DNA of 64,000 nt from Lingula anatina (GCF_001039355.2 NW_019773609.1:1-64000), one strand, 5' to 3'; counted from the stretch's first letter, positions 41,801-56,800 are shown. Program-made: numbers and translations. Notes: generated by a model from the sequence alone, not told the origin.

Positions 41801-44800
41801 ACACTGCACACAACATACAGGCTGTCCAAGTGTCGATCTCTCACCAAGAACCAGAAAGACCTTGTCACAGAGTTCTTGGTGTCTTTGACTGGGTAAATTA
41901 GTGGTGGAGTTTGTGCATGTGTGATTTCTTTAAATCTTACATATAAGGTGAAAGTAGTGAAGATAGAACTTGAATGTTGCTCTTGATTTTTAAATACACT
42001 GCTCCATGTTCTCCTGTTTACATGCACTGAGCGACAAGGAAAAATTATATAAAATGATTGCTTCTTAGGCATGCAGCTCAGAGATATAATTGGCTTTATA
42101 AGCATATACATAATTTAAAATTCCAGTCACTTGAGACCACCCATGATGACCAAACTTTTGAGAAAGCTGACTATTGACTTGCCAGGATTAAATGAAAACA
42201 CAGTGGTACCACTGAGGGTATGTAGACTGAACAGTATTTTATGTTTCAGACACATAATTATTAGTAGGAATTCAAGATCTTTGAAATGATAAAAATCAAG
42301 CAAAATATTTGCAGTTATTATGTTGGTAATATTTTCAGTTTTGAATGGACATATTTTCCTAAAATCATATGGGTACTATTATTAATACTCATTTGTAATT
42401 TTCTGATCATAAGGTTTTGACCCACCACTATGAGCGCTGTGGTCGTTACTATGGCACTGGCGGCTGGGGCAGCTGGGGTGCAGCAACAGAGGAGGAAAAG
42501 AAACTCACCATGATGCTGTTTACTTTGATCTTTGATTCATTGGCACAGCGGGTAAGATGACGTAATGGTAGTAGTAATGGTTTTATCACTTATATTTTAC
42601 CTGTTAATAGAAGTGATAAAGCACAAATGATATCTCTCTGTATCATACAGATAATGAGTAAAAGGAAAAAAGGAAAATAATGTATTGTATCTATAAATAA
42701 AATATATAAAATTAAGTAAAATATAAGTTGCACTTGAGAATCAAGTATCTTTATGTTGAAAATAAAAAGTATTTATACATAAGCTAGCATATAATTCATC
42801 ACATAAATAACTAGAAATTTAGAAAATCAAGGGACTGCAAAAAAATTGAATTATGCCAATCTAATCAAACAAGTAACAGTTTTCTCCAAACTTATCAAAG
42901 TTTTTTCTTTCTTTTTCTCATTGTCTTATCACTGTCTTTTAGGCATATGATCCAGAATTGTTTTCAAAAGCTCTTCCATGCCTGTCAGCCATTGGCTGTG
43001 CCCTGTCACCTGACTACTCCCTGTCCAATCAAGATGAGCCGTGGCTTAAGGATGCATCATTGGATACAGATGGGATGTACAACCCCCAACCAGTAGAAAC
43101 TACAAGGTGACTGTGAGAATTTGGCATTTGATATATGCTCCAAAGGTTTTGGAGGAACTGCCTTTCACTATGAGAGACCCAAAGAAGTTTGAACAATTTG
43201 AAAATTTATTCAAAAGTCAGTGTTATATTCAATCTGCTATCAGGGTTTAGGCAGAATTGGTAATGATAAATGGTTGATAAGTTGAGGTTGTATATTGTAA
43301 GCAGGTATATAAAAAGCTTCATATCTAAGCATAAAGGTCATTGTACGCTGATTGGTTTATTTGATGTTTTGTCTTTTCTAGAATATCACTTTCATCTCCT
43401 CTGGAGTCTGTGGCCAGGAAGTTTGCTGAGCACTACCATGACTCATGGGCCGTAAAGAAGGTGTGTTACATTGCCTGCTTTTACTATAATCTGTATTACC
43501 AGAAGAATTTGCTGGAGAACTTACAATTTTATTTTGTAAAGATTAACCACATTTACATTTTATTTAGATATTTATACACAGTATGTTTATTTCATTGAAT
43601 AATTTAATATATAGTGTAGATCACATCATTGATTCATATATTTCAGTCACCTAGCTTATACCTTTCAAGAAGACAAATATTCCATCAGAAATACTTAGTT
43701 ACTCCTGTACCTCTTGCTTTTTGCTTCAAGTTTTTGTCTACTTTGAACTTAAACTCTGTGGTCTTCTCTTCCTTCCTTCCTCCCTGCCTGCCTGGCTGTG
43801 CAGTTTGATCAAAGTTGGGTGTATGGGCCAGCCTATGATGAGGATAACAAAATACATCCAAATCTCAAACCATTCTCTATGTTGAACAACAAGGTAATAC
43901 TGTACATGGTTATAAGATAGAATAGGTGCAATAAGAGTTAGTGAGGTGCATGTGATATATTTATACTGGTAGCTGTTTGAGAAGGACAAGTGGATATGTT
44001 ACATGCACCTTAGTGGTGAGCTCATTGACTGGTTCTTTTGTTTTCTCCATCTACTGTAGTAGAAATGAATATGTATACTAGCTCCTTTACACTGAGACAT
44101 TTATATGAAATCATTGGTCTTAAAATCAAATAACTAATTCTCTCTCTCCCCTCTTATTTGCAAAATTTAAAAAGCATTTGTATTTTTAGAACAATGTGAA
44201 AATAATGTTCTATTTCCCCTAATCTGTTGTGCTTATTTTTGTCATCTTTAAATTCTACCTGCTCAACATTCAGTGTTTCAAGTTGAGGTATTTTAGTCTG
44301 CAAAGTTTCCCCTTTACCACATGCTCTTTAGATGCCAGTTTTACTTTGCTGATAAATTCCTTCTAGACTGAAATATTTCCAATTTTGACTCCTATACATC
44401 ATTCAATTAATATGCTTTCAGCTGGATTTCTTTGTATTTTATAAACTTGCTTTTGAAATTCAACATGAATCTTCAATATTTCTAGTTGACAGTATTTATT
44501 AAGTAAGTCTTTCTCAAATCTTAGGATTCTGTCAGATGTCTGGAGCCAGTGCGTGAGAGCATGCGCGCCATGTTGGCATGGGGCTGGACGTTGGATGTAG
44601 ATCAGAACCGCCTGACTTCTGGTGGCAGCCTCAAGAGGAGAGGATCCCGGGTCTCTGTGGTCAGTAGGCAACTAAATTATGTTTATTTAACATTAAAGGT
44701 GAAAGATGTACATCAGTGTGAATATTAGATTAGATATATTTAGTAAAGACCTGAGTTTATTTAGTTTAGTTTAAAGGCCGGATTTTAATGAATGCCTTGG

Positions 44801-47800
44801 AAATTGAATAACCTTATAAAAGACGGTATTGCCATGGTTTTATTTGATACAGATTATAAATATGTGAGTGGTATTTTACGATAGGAAAAAACTACTAAAT
44901 CTTTTATATTTCTTACACGCATCTGATATTTTGTTGTAGGACTCCCAGAATTACAACCCTCGTCCTGTTGACCTACGTAATCTGACCTTGACCAGAGAGA
45001 TGCAAAATATGGCGGAGAGGCTGGCATCCAACTCACATGATGTCTGGGCAAGAAAGAAGAAAGATGAATTAGATGCTATTGGTGTGGAGCCATTTTTACT
45101 TGTTATTAAAAGTTTATACATTCTGGCTTATCAAAAAGTGCACTCATTTGGAAAGTCAAACTCTCTTTATAACTCAAGCATGTTTTGAAGCTTCTTAAAA
45201 GATGTCATATTTAAAACAACTTGAGATTTTATTAACATTGGATCATTTAAAATTGAATTCTTAACTTTCTTGTATATTTACTCTAAAATTCAGGATATAT
45301 ATTCAGTACATTATCATTTTACATTTTGATTACATACCTTTGCTGATCAAATACCTATTAATTCTCTCATGATTAATTAAATAATATTACAATTTCATCA
45401 GTTATGAACCATATTTCCCTCCAGGTGGCGGTATTCACCAGCAAGTTGTTCCCTTTGACATCCTGACAGACAAAGAGAAGAGGCCCCACAGAGAGAGAGC
45501 CCAGGAGCTGCTCAAGTTTCTACAGATGCAGGGCTATAGACTGCAGAGGTTAGGAACACCTGCATGTGTGTGTGTGCATGTGCGTGCGTGTGTGTTATCA
45601 TAACTTGAATTGGAGTGCTCTAAACATGGAATTTTCAAATAAATTTTTAATGAAGGGCATTTAATTTAAAACATGGGCATTTTAACATCTTATTGCCTGA
45701 TGTCATAATTGTGATCATGTTTAAATTTATGGGCATTTGATTAACTTATTGTATATGGCATCATTGTTCATTTATATTGGCGACATGCATGGTTTCTAGC
45801 ATCTTGAGCGAGAGAGTAATGGTATTATGTGAATAGTTACCAAATTTTGGCCAAATTTTACCAAATTACATGGTTATTTTAAGGATATACTTCAAAATTT
45901 GCTTAATGTAATGTAGTCTTTGATTTTGTCATTTTGAACAGAGGACATATTTTATCTAGCTTATATTAGCCCAAAGATGGTGCAGTTGATAAAATAAACA
46001 TTAAGTTATTGAAAGGGATTTAAGCAATCTACCATTAATAAGATGATCAGATGGGATATACACAATTGAACCTTTTTATAAACAACATTTTCTGAAGTTA
46101 ATTAATGCTCAATTTCGGAAGCATTACAAACATGCAGAACTAACTCACTAAAAACTCTTTTTTCTGCAGTTGTATGTATGAGAATTTTCCACTTACATAT
46201 CTACACTAAACATATATTTTACCATTTTGCATGGTGTTGGTGAGTTTATGTGTGTGTGCTTATTCATTTATATTAGTGTCTAAATAGGTTTCAGTGTGGA
46301 ATTTATAAATGCATATTGAGTAAAACTTAATATGCATCTCACATTAGGGGAACAATTTGGAATATGTATGTATGTATGTGTATACTTTTAAGTCTGAAAC
46401 ATTTGGTCTTTTTGATTCAGACTCAAGTTATAGTAGTACACAGAAATAAGATAACCATCAGTTTAAAGCATGGGACTTTTTGTATATGGAAAACAGGCAT
46501 AATATTTCATTGACTTTTTATTTCTATTGAGTGAAATAAGACTGAAAAGTTAAGGCTTTTAAAAGATACATTTTTGTTTATTAGTCCTTTTTGAAACCAC
46601 CTCGAGGGCTATTGTCACAGCTTTGTGCTACCTGTACCATTATTTTTGAGTGTGACCCGATTTCTTCTTTCTCATCTTTCTCTTCATCTTCCTTGCTTCC
46701 TGCTGTCTTGAAGTGAAGGAAGTAAAGGGTTGGTGTGCTTTCAAATTCATGTTTGCCTATGATACCTTGGGCTGGAGTTGTGAAATGATAATAGTTAGAT
46801 TTAGGGTGGACACCTAAAATTATTGTTTATGATACTGCCTGCATTCATGTGCTTTGAAAGATTTGGAATGAAATGAATCCATTTTGAAAATGTTTGATGA
46901 GCGCTAATATGTTTTTGTGAACATATTTTTAACTGTAAGAAAAATCAAATGACTTTTACTGTATAAAGTTGGTATGGATTTTGGTTAACTTTGCATGGAT
47001 TGACTGATTTAAAACAGTGCATTTGGTCTGCATCTTGTGCTTGTTTTAACATAATGTAGTTTTATTCAAAGCTAACAAAAAATTGAATCAGCATGCCCAG
47101 AACTAGAAAATAAAAGCTCATCCATGATTTCAGTAAACTTGAATAATGTTAATAATCTAGCATTCCTGTTTTGATTTGTTACAGATTTTAGAAATGCATA
47201 TGACTTAACTATCTTTAGATATAAGTGCCACAGAAAATGAAAGATGCTTATTATTTTTTTTTATCCCATTTTAGAAATAACATAAAAAGGCCCATATCTT
47301 GAAAATTTTTGTTAATTTATATAGGCTAGGTGTACAAAGGTTTTCTTATGTTCTCCTTACAATTGATTTTTGTCGTTGGGCAGTAGGTTTCAATGGCTAA
47401 CACACTTTTTTCTTTCTTTCTTCCTCTCTCTTTCCTTTCCTGTCCCCAATCACTTTCCTTCTCCCCTTTTACCCATCGGGTACAAACTTGGTACTCAGTA
47501 GCAACGACATGGCTGACAATAGGAAAATGAGCGTAGCGGGCCCCAGGACTGTGTCTAATTCCAGACAAAGTAAGGACTCGGAGGCAGACAGCGGGGTGGG
47601 CGTCTCAGCAACTGAGAAAAGATTTGCTTACTCCCTGCTTGAGAAGCTACTGGAATATGTGGATAAAGCTGCTGTGAACCTGAATACTCTGAAACCAAGT
47701 AGCCGTTATAGTAGGAGAGAAAGTTACACCATGGCAACTGAAGATGTTAAATTCTTTGGAAAGGTAATTGACCCTCTTGAGAAAGCTTTGATATATTGTT

Positions 47801-50800
47801 TCCAAGTTTGAGCTTGTCTTTTTCTTTTAAAGAGCACTTTTGAAGCCAAGATAAAACATACAGCTGTCATGCACATGGCCAACAATGTTAGCTGAGAAAA
47901 AAAATCAGCCTAATTAATGATTAATTATTTGTTATATTGATCAAAATATGGATCATTGAAAATATTGAAATGTTTTTATGTGTCAATTTTATTAGTCATC
48001 CAAAGAGTAACTCTACCCAGAGAAGAATTGTATTTTAGGATTTTGCCAGGGCAAGACATATTTGGCACAATGAATCAAAACCATGTGGGCCAAAATTTAT
48101 TTTTGAAATTCCTTCAGGTGGTCCTCCCATTGGTGGAGAAGTATTTCCGTGCCCACAAAGTGTACTTCATAGCTGCCCCAGGGATGCCACAGGCCAGTGT
48201 TGGCATGGCCTCTGTCAAGGAGAAAGAAATGACAGCAAGGTGAGTGGTTGAACTATGACCTCTGGTGGTCTTTTCCATTTTCCTTTTCATAAAAGACAGC
48301 ATTTGTAAACATTGGTATGTTGTGCTTTTTTTATCTGACAGAAGTACTTCTAGTTTTATTTTTATATCTTGTCCAGCCTAGGTTATTCTTGATATTTAGC
48401 TAATAATGCTACCTTAACAGTTTGTTATACCTACAAGGATCAAAATAGTAATCTGAAATGTTGGTGAACAGCACTATAAACTATACCATGACCAAGGTGT
48501 AATAATAATGATCCGCTTGATATGATTTATATTGCGGGGCTCAAAATAGGCAAATTTAGTATTTTTTTCAGTTTGTCCACATTTTTATTAATAACAATAT
48601 ATTTGAAGGAAGTATCCTGATAATTGTGTTTGGTTACTTTTTTCCCTTCCATAGTCTGTTTTGCAAGCTTGCCTACCTTCTGAGACAGAAGATCACAGCA
48701 TTTGGGCATGATGTTGACATAGCAGTCAGGTGTCTGCAGGTTTTGGTTCATGCTATCGATGCAAGGTGAGTGGCCAGGTTTGGTCCTGTATCTTGTTTGC
48801 ATAGGTAGTTTCATTCTACACAAATGACAGTCTTTAATGTGGAACTTACCAGGAACAATAATTGGTAAAAACAGTATCTTAGTTACAATTTGGTGCAGGA
48901 GTTGATTAAGGTGGATTTAAAATTGATTCAGTGTTGACCAGCCTATTTTAAAATTGTGATGTTGAATAAAGTTTGAACTTAAATTGCATATTGAGCTTTG
49001 AACCAAAATGTAACAACATCTTGCAAATTTACTTTATGGGTTAGATTATAGACTTACATCTTAAATTAATTTGCAACACATATTTTGGAGGCATTTGAGA
49101 TGAGTGTCTTCTTATACCCTCATCAAAATTAACTTTTGATGCCAAAATTTTAAAGACTGGTGTTTATTATTGAATGTAAACATTTTTCTAAACTATAACA
49201 TAACCTAGATCTGTGGTGAAGAACAGCCCAGAGATAGTCCGCTCCTCCCTCCTGCCATTTTTCAACAATGCAGCAGACGACCTGTACCAAGTGGTCCACA
49301 ATATAAAGAGTGGGCGATTTAGCCATGTGAAAGGAACCATCTCCAGGGGCGCCACCAGTCTCAACTATGTCCACATGGTGCTGCTGCCAGTGCTGTCCTC
49401 TATGTTTGATCATCTTGGTTCTAATAATTATGGAGCAGACTTGCTGGGTGAGTTCCCCTGAAATACACTGATATTTCTGATATGATAAATTATCTCAACA
49501 GTGGTGATCTTTTGGCAAGGATTTGATTGAAGTTTGAGCCCTCTCTGGCCATTTTAGGCTCTCCCAAACACCTTGGCATAGATCACATTGATTCATGGAT
49601 ATTGTGTCGTAATATGTAGGATATAAAATAAAATACAAACAAATGTTCATTTATCTAATAAAGAAGTATGTGCATGAAAAGTCAACTTAGAATACATGCC
49701 TATCGCATGTTTAAGAAATGAAAAAGCATCATATCCAAAAGATTAATGATTATGATTTTCCTTTATTGTTGAAGTTGGAGAGATGCAGCTTGCCAGTTAT
49801 AAAATCCTCAATGCCTTGTACACCCTAGGCACCAGTACAGCAGCATGTGTGGAAAGGTAAGAAGAATTCTTTTATATAATTTATACAAAAATTGATCATT
49901 GGTGTTGTCTGTTTATATTCATGGCATTCTTTCTATTTCAGTTAATGAATATTTTTTATCAAGAATTTTTCTTTTCATTATGTATTGAGATTTTTGCTAT
50001 ATGTTTTATTGGCTAAGAAGTAGAAGGCGTGTCTTTATTTTTGGATTATTATTTCAATTGATTTAGACTGAAAATATGTTTAATTCAAATGAAATTTTGA
50101 ATTTATCAAATAATATGAAATGTTCCTACAGGATCTATTTGCTGGAAGAAATGAACAGGTATCAGTGGCATGTGTTATGCATAGGAAAGTTGAAAATATT
50201 TGCCTGCATTAATAATAATCATTTAAAAAAAACAGATTTGAGCATCATTTTGTATGCTGTAGGTTTGTTCTTCTGCAGTGAACACAGGAACAAATTGTTG
50301 CAGTTTATCCAGAAGATTTTGCATGTCTGAAATGTTCATCAGACGGGCTGCATGGCCAAGTTTTTGGCAATTGTCATCACTACCTTTTGGATATTTGTGA
50401 GAATTTTTTTGTAACCTTTTTTATCATGAAAATGAAGACTTCCAAACAATAATGAATTTTTGTTTTGGTCAGTAGTTTTATAACTAGTTAATAAGTTGTG
50501 GTGATTTTTTTGTGACCAGTTTTTTAAGAAAGTGGTGACAAACAATGAAATGTTAACTGTGTCATTTGAATCTTCCTTAATTTGTTTACAAATGGATCTA
50601 TTGTTTTCAAATTTGCTGTTAAAAGAATTTGGAAGTTCTATAACAGTTTTGTTTGTATCAGTAATATAGAATAGTACTCTATCACCTGCTTTGTCCACAT
50701 CCCCCTACCCTCTGCTTTTACCACAGCATTCACAGTAATGTTGTTCAAAAGAAATGCAAGGCATACAGCACCATACACCTTTGTATTTGTGACTGATTGA

Positions 50801-53800
50801 AAAATCTTGGTTGTGTTTGTGCATTATTTGTCCAGTTTTATATGGCATTGCAATTACAATTATAATTACAATTTATTTTGTCTTAATTGAAGAATCTAAA
50901 CATTAAGATAATTTGTTTTTGCCGTTCTTAAATTATTGCAATACATATATTGGATAAAGGACAACTTGTTTTTTGGGGAGTGAATTATTTTTATTGTTTC
51001 CCTTTTAAAAACACCAGAGCTAAAACATTCAAATTTTTTGACATCATGGCTGTGTTTCCTTCTTATGAAGTGAGTTATCATTTAAACACACTTCCATAGA
51101 TTTCTCTTTTATTTTGTAGTCAAAGGAAATCAACTTTTTATTTTCTACTTTTGATAGATGGTTAGCATTTGGCTAAAATTTCCTCTGCTGGAGCTGAAAG
51201 AATATAATATCTAGTAGAAATAGTGGTGATAAATAGATGAAATACATATAATTGCATTGCACTCTACAGAATTTAAAAGAAAATACTTTGTGAAGTGTAT
51301 TTTTTGAAGTTGCAATCAAAGTCTACTTTCTTGAGCTTTAAAAGTTTTAACTGGGAAGTTTTTAGCACCTTTCTGAACACATTGTAATTTTGTGTGCAGC
51401 TTTGAAAAAAAAAACTTTCTGGATTGATGCTGACATCTAATAATCTTTATAAACAATCCTCTCTCTCTCTCTCTCTGTCTCTCTCTGTGATGAAATCTGT
51501 AATTGATAAATGGTAGAGAAATAATAAACCTCTTGCTATATCTGCCACTAGGCATCGTCCTCTCCTGGGTGAGTGTATCGCCTCCTTTGCCAGCACATTC
51601 CCAGTGGCGTTCCTGGAACCCCAGCTGAACAGGTACAATAAACACTCCATGTTGTATGGAATCACGGAGGAGAGGATAGCAGAACACTCCCTGGAGGCAC
51701 AAGGTAACAGCAGGAGACTTTCTAGAAAGATTCATTTTTTTATTTAAAAGGATAAAAGGTGCACAAAATTACTCAAGCAAGCACATTTTTCACTACATAC
51801 ATGTATGAAAAAATTAATTGCATGTACCATAATATTTTGACTGACTAGTATTCTTTATTGTGTTAGCTGTAATAAACATTGTTTTTGCTCTTTATTGCAA
51901 TGAAGGCAATGTGTAATAAACATCAAATGAAATGGAATGTACAGTAGAGTTTTACAAATAAAGTGTGCCTTCTTTTTCCTCCCTCAGATGTCATGAAGCA
52001 GCTAGCAGACAACCTTCCGACTCTGGACAAGATTGTTGCTGAGATAGAAGAACTGGCAGAGTCCGGCGGCAAATATCAAGAGGCTCCTCACGTCATTGAG
52101 GTCACTCTGCCCATGCTGTGCAGGTACTCTTTTACTTAAACTTCACATAAACCACAAATGATCACTATGATGCACCCCAGATAACCAGGGCCCCATATCT
52201 CGAAAGCATTGCACATTGCGACTGTGCGCAAGCGTCTCGATTCCATAACTCATACTCGCCCCATATACATGTAATACATTGTAGCCTCTATGTGATATCC
52301 CTATTTGCAATACATGATGCTTTTGAGATACAGGGCCCAGGCTAGCCAACTCTTCATGTTTGTTCCTATTTGTTTCTTTTAAGAAACCAAACACCTCTCC
52401 ATTAATATATAAGCTCTTTGCACATCATGACAAGTGTCCATCTGTGCAGTAAAGGTGCTTTAAAGCACAATTTTATAACTGAATATTTAAAAATAATCCA
52501 GATTCTTACCTGTGGGTATATGGTAAATACATGTGTTTGTGTCTCCTGTCTACTCGTGTTGTAAATTAATTTGATCACTGAATATTAAACATTCTGATTG
52601 ACAAACAAATGTTTTTCTTCACATTAATAGGGCACATCACTACGTACTTATGCCGTAAAAATTACTGATTATCACGTTTCTTCATTCTATTCTCAGTTTC
52701 TAAATTTCTCATCCTATTTCTCTCTCAGCTACTTGCCTTTCTGGTGGTCCCAGGGGCCAGATAATGTCAACTTGACTGAAGGGTAAATACACATGTTGTA
52801 CCTTGGTAGAGGTAGAAGTAGAGATGAATATAATTCTGACCAAAACTATTTTTTTTTGACAGTGATTTGCTGCTTTAAATATTTAAAATCATATTTGACA
52901 TTGGCAATTTCTTAGAACTCATTATTGTCAGTTAAGAGTTAAACTCAGTCAGAGAAATAGATTATATTTTTATACATCCCTCTAAAGATAAGATGGTTTT
53001 AATTATTAACAGATAGGAAACTAATTGTGCTGTAGTTTCTGTGGCAAAAATGCAGGTGCTAGAAACTTTTTGTAGCATGAAAAATAAAGATAATATAGCA
53101 CTTCAAAACAAGAAACAGCTTACTTTAATTGTCATAACATTATAGTCAGGACTATGGCTCTGACAGAAGAAACAGTTTGCAGTTTGACACCTCTTCCAGC
53201 AACCATGTTACCACGGTAACGGCACAGCTGATGAATGCGGTACTGGGAAATGTGCTGAAGCTGATTAAGAACAATGTGGGGACACCTAACGCCCCCTGGA
53301 TGAACAGGATTGCAAGTAAGAAAACTGACTTGGTGTTAGGTTGTATCAGTCTGAGTTTCAGAGAATTTTGTAAACTTCCACTGTCAGCATGCCTTTTGCA
53401 GTAACCAGTAACCCAAGGTACTTTGCATTTTGTCACTGGTTATTGGAAATGTCAGAGGTATGCATGCATGCTGATATTGAAAGTGAGTTTACAGATATAC
53501 ATGAGACTCAGGTAATGTTTGTGGTAAATAGAAAAAAAATCATGTTATTAGGTATCATGTATGAATTTTCTTGAGGAATGAGACGTAAATTTTAAAACTG
53601 AAAGAATTTTGACCTTTTGAACGTACCAGTTAGTGCGCCAATTAACAAAGATATTGTTTTCTTATTTTCACCCCATCAGACATTTAAAACTTTTAATGCA
53701 TTCACATAAAGGCCCATTGTTTATTGCATTTTTTGCAGCACGTACCCAACCAATTATTGCTAACTCCACCCTGGAGATGCTGGAGGAGCACATGCTCCCC

Positions 53801-56800
53801 CTGGCAGAGAAAATCACAGATAACCGCCACAAGGTGGAGCTCCTGGAGGAACAGTACAATGCCATCAAGAGGAACCAGCAGGACATAGACTCTGAGATTG
53901 AGGAACAGCTACATGATGTATGTATTCACAGGAAATTTTAAATTTTAAAAGATTTATTACTTTTATATTCAGAATATAATGCAATGAATAATGAATAGTA
54001 GACCATTTTATTGTTGTCTTGACCAAAGCACACAAGTTCACTTAAATCATTTCAACCTTTAAATGCCAAATATAAACAATGATCATGATAAGATTAAAAA
54101 GCAGAAGTTGTGAGTATAAAAGCCTCTAAATACAAGCCCCCGTGCTTTTTAGGCCTTTACATACAAAATTTACGATGATATTAATATTGTCTACAGTTTA
54201 CACACCATAATAATAACAATAATAATCATAACGCTGATGACAATGATGTTTTTAGTGACTATTTACATTTTATCACCAATATACATTTTTCTTATAATTT
54301 CAGGCAATGCACATCCTGGTACGAGATATCTATGCCTTCTTCCCTCTGTTGATCAAGTATGTGGACCAGCACAGGTCTCACTGGCTTAGAAACCCCACAG
54401 TGGGTGCAGAGAAGCTGTACACATGTATTGCTGAAATCTTCACCTACTGGACCAAGTCACCTGTAAGTAAAACTAATGCACGAGAAACTTTTTTTTATTG
54501 CTGGCTAATATATTTTAATGTAAACTTATTAGTATGTTTTACTGTACTACTAGACTGAAATTTACTGAAGTCTGAAAGTATTTTGTTCTTTCTGAAATTT
54601 CATTAATTTTAATTAAAACTTAAGAAAGAATTTTAATGGATGTTTTACATAATACTTTTTTTAATGAACAGTTTTTCAAGAGAGAAGAGCACAACTTTGT
54701 CACCCAGAACGAGATCGACAACATGGCATTAATCATGCCCAGTCAGCAAGGAAAATCCCTCCAGGTGGTGCGAGCAGACAGTGGCAACCAGAGTCAGGAC
54801 CAAGAGAGCACAGTTCCCAAGTCTGGCAGGAAGAAGCACAAGCCAAAGATGGACAGCTACACCAGCTTGAATGTGGCCTGTTTGAAGAGGCTTCTACCTA
54901 TAGGGTTGAACCTGTTTGGAGGCAGGGAGCAAGAGCTGGTTCAACAAGCAAAGGATAAGCTGATACAGGTAAAATACTAAGTGTGTGTTTATATGTGGTG
55001 TTATTGTGGATTTATTGCTCACACAATGATAGGATATGCAATGAATATGACAAAAATATAAATATATGTGTATGAAAGAAAAGAAAAAAAGTATGTCATT
55101 GTGGTGTTTTTGTACAGTCTATGCTATTATTCTTTGGAAAAATGGCGAATAGCTCTGAGACTCTGGTATGTTTTTTTTCAGCTAATTTTGCTTGCTCTTC
55201 CTCAAACTGATTTACAATGTCAGTTCAAAAACAATTCATTAACATGTTTTCCTTGATATATTTTTCAGTGAAAAGTCCTTTTAAAACTAATTTGTTGTAA
55301 CTAAATTCAATATTCATGTTTATATTTTAAACATCATTAATTTCTATTTTCTTCTAACACTTTTACCTCAGCCTTATCCTTTTATTGATAACAAACACAT
55401 ATATGGTCTATTTACTATATTGTCTATTTATCTGTTTACTAAAATGTGTTGCTGTAATTTAATTAATGTGGTTATCCAACTAAAGTTGTGATCATGTTTT
55501 TATAATACCTCTGCTGGATAAAACATTTTTCTCCCTCTTTGGAAATGTTACATAAGAAAATCCCATGTTTTTCACATTTTTATTAAACATATGTTATATT
55601 AATGACTTAAGAACAGTACAGTACAGTAGGCCTTGTATTACAATGGAGAGCCCATTTATTTAATGAGGAAATGGCAAATAAAACAAAAGAAAAAAAGAGC
55701 CAAACCAATTTTTTATTAAATTATGATTTTCAGTCAAAAATATATCTGAAATGACAATTTTCATGAAAATTTATATTAATTTCAAATGTTGTTAATAAGA
55801 AACGGCCTTTTTATACATATTTATGACAGTGCACCAAATAGAAATATTAAGAAACAAATTTGTGCATGGTCTTTAATAGGCATTTATCCTACTTAGATGT
55901 TATATGTTCAGTTGCAAACTTTGGTTAGCTGTGAATTGATGCCTTTGCTCTATGAGGAATGGCTTATTGCAGTCTAGGCTTTTTTTCTTGAAAATTGCAC
56001 ACCTTTTCAATTTTTTATTTTTGTTGAGAACATTATATGACTGTACAAATTACAGGTATGAAGCATATAATCAGTGAAGAAATGCCGTCCTAAGTATTGC
56101 TCCTTGAAGTCAAACTTCTCTTTTGTTTTTTTTATAAAGATTATTCTAAAACAAGAAAAAATGAAAGGGAAGTTTAGTTGGTCAAGTTATACACATGAGA
56201 GCACCAAATGATGAAGACAGATATTTGAAAAAGAAATTTGACGAGGACACTTAACTCCCTGATAGAAAGACGGTTCATTCAGTATACATGTCATTTCGCT
56301 GAGATGGTGTGTTATTTTCTTCTTTTTCAATCTGGGTATTTGACTGAACATCAGAACTTTATTTTGCCTTCCAGTGGTCCGTGGATGTGGAAAGTTCACC
56401 AGACAAGGCACGTGTAGGGGTCCCCCCACTCCACCCTCATCTGTACTTCACACTTGACTATAGGTGGCATGACAGTAGCAATAACATGAAAGATGTCGAT
56501 TTTTATTTAAAAATTGTTTTCTTTGAAATCAAAAGACAAATTTAAGGGTGAATGATACAATCCATACAAACTTTATACCTTTTTTGCTCATGCCTAATAT
56601 ATTCTGGTTAAATTAAGATATTTTGTCTGAACATTCTATGTGCATTTTGAAACTAGGTCATTTCATCTAATCATACTCTAGCTAAAGCTTCAGTTAAAAT
56701 TATTTCAAGAAAATAAATATCTAAAAAAATAATCAAACTTGACATTTATAATGTTATTGCTGCATACAGCTAAAGTAAGTGTGAAGTCAGTCCTATCATT

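Noticed and set aside
50339-50698. 119-codon open frame on the minus strand in intron w61
   Set aside because: It has only a GTG, not an ATG, at its start, a stop just upstream, AT-biased composition and no recognisable domain; likely chance.
51316-51735. 139-codon minus-strand open frame
   Set aside because: It lies largely opposite exon w62 and a CT microsatellite; no protein family fits.
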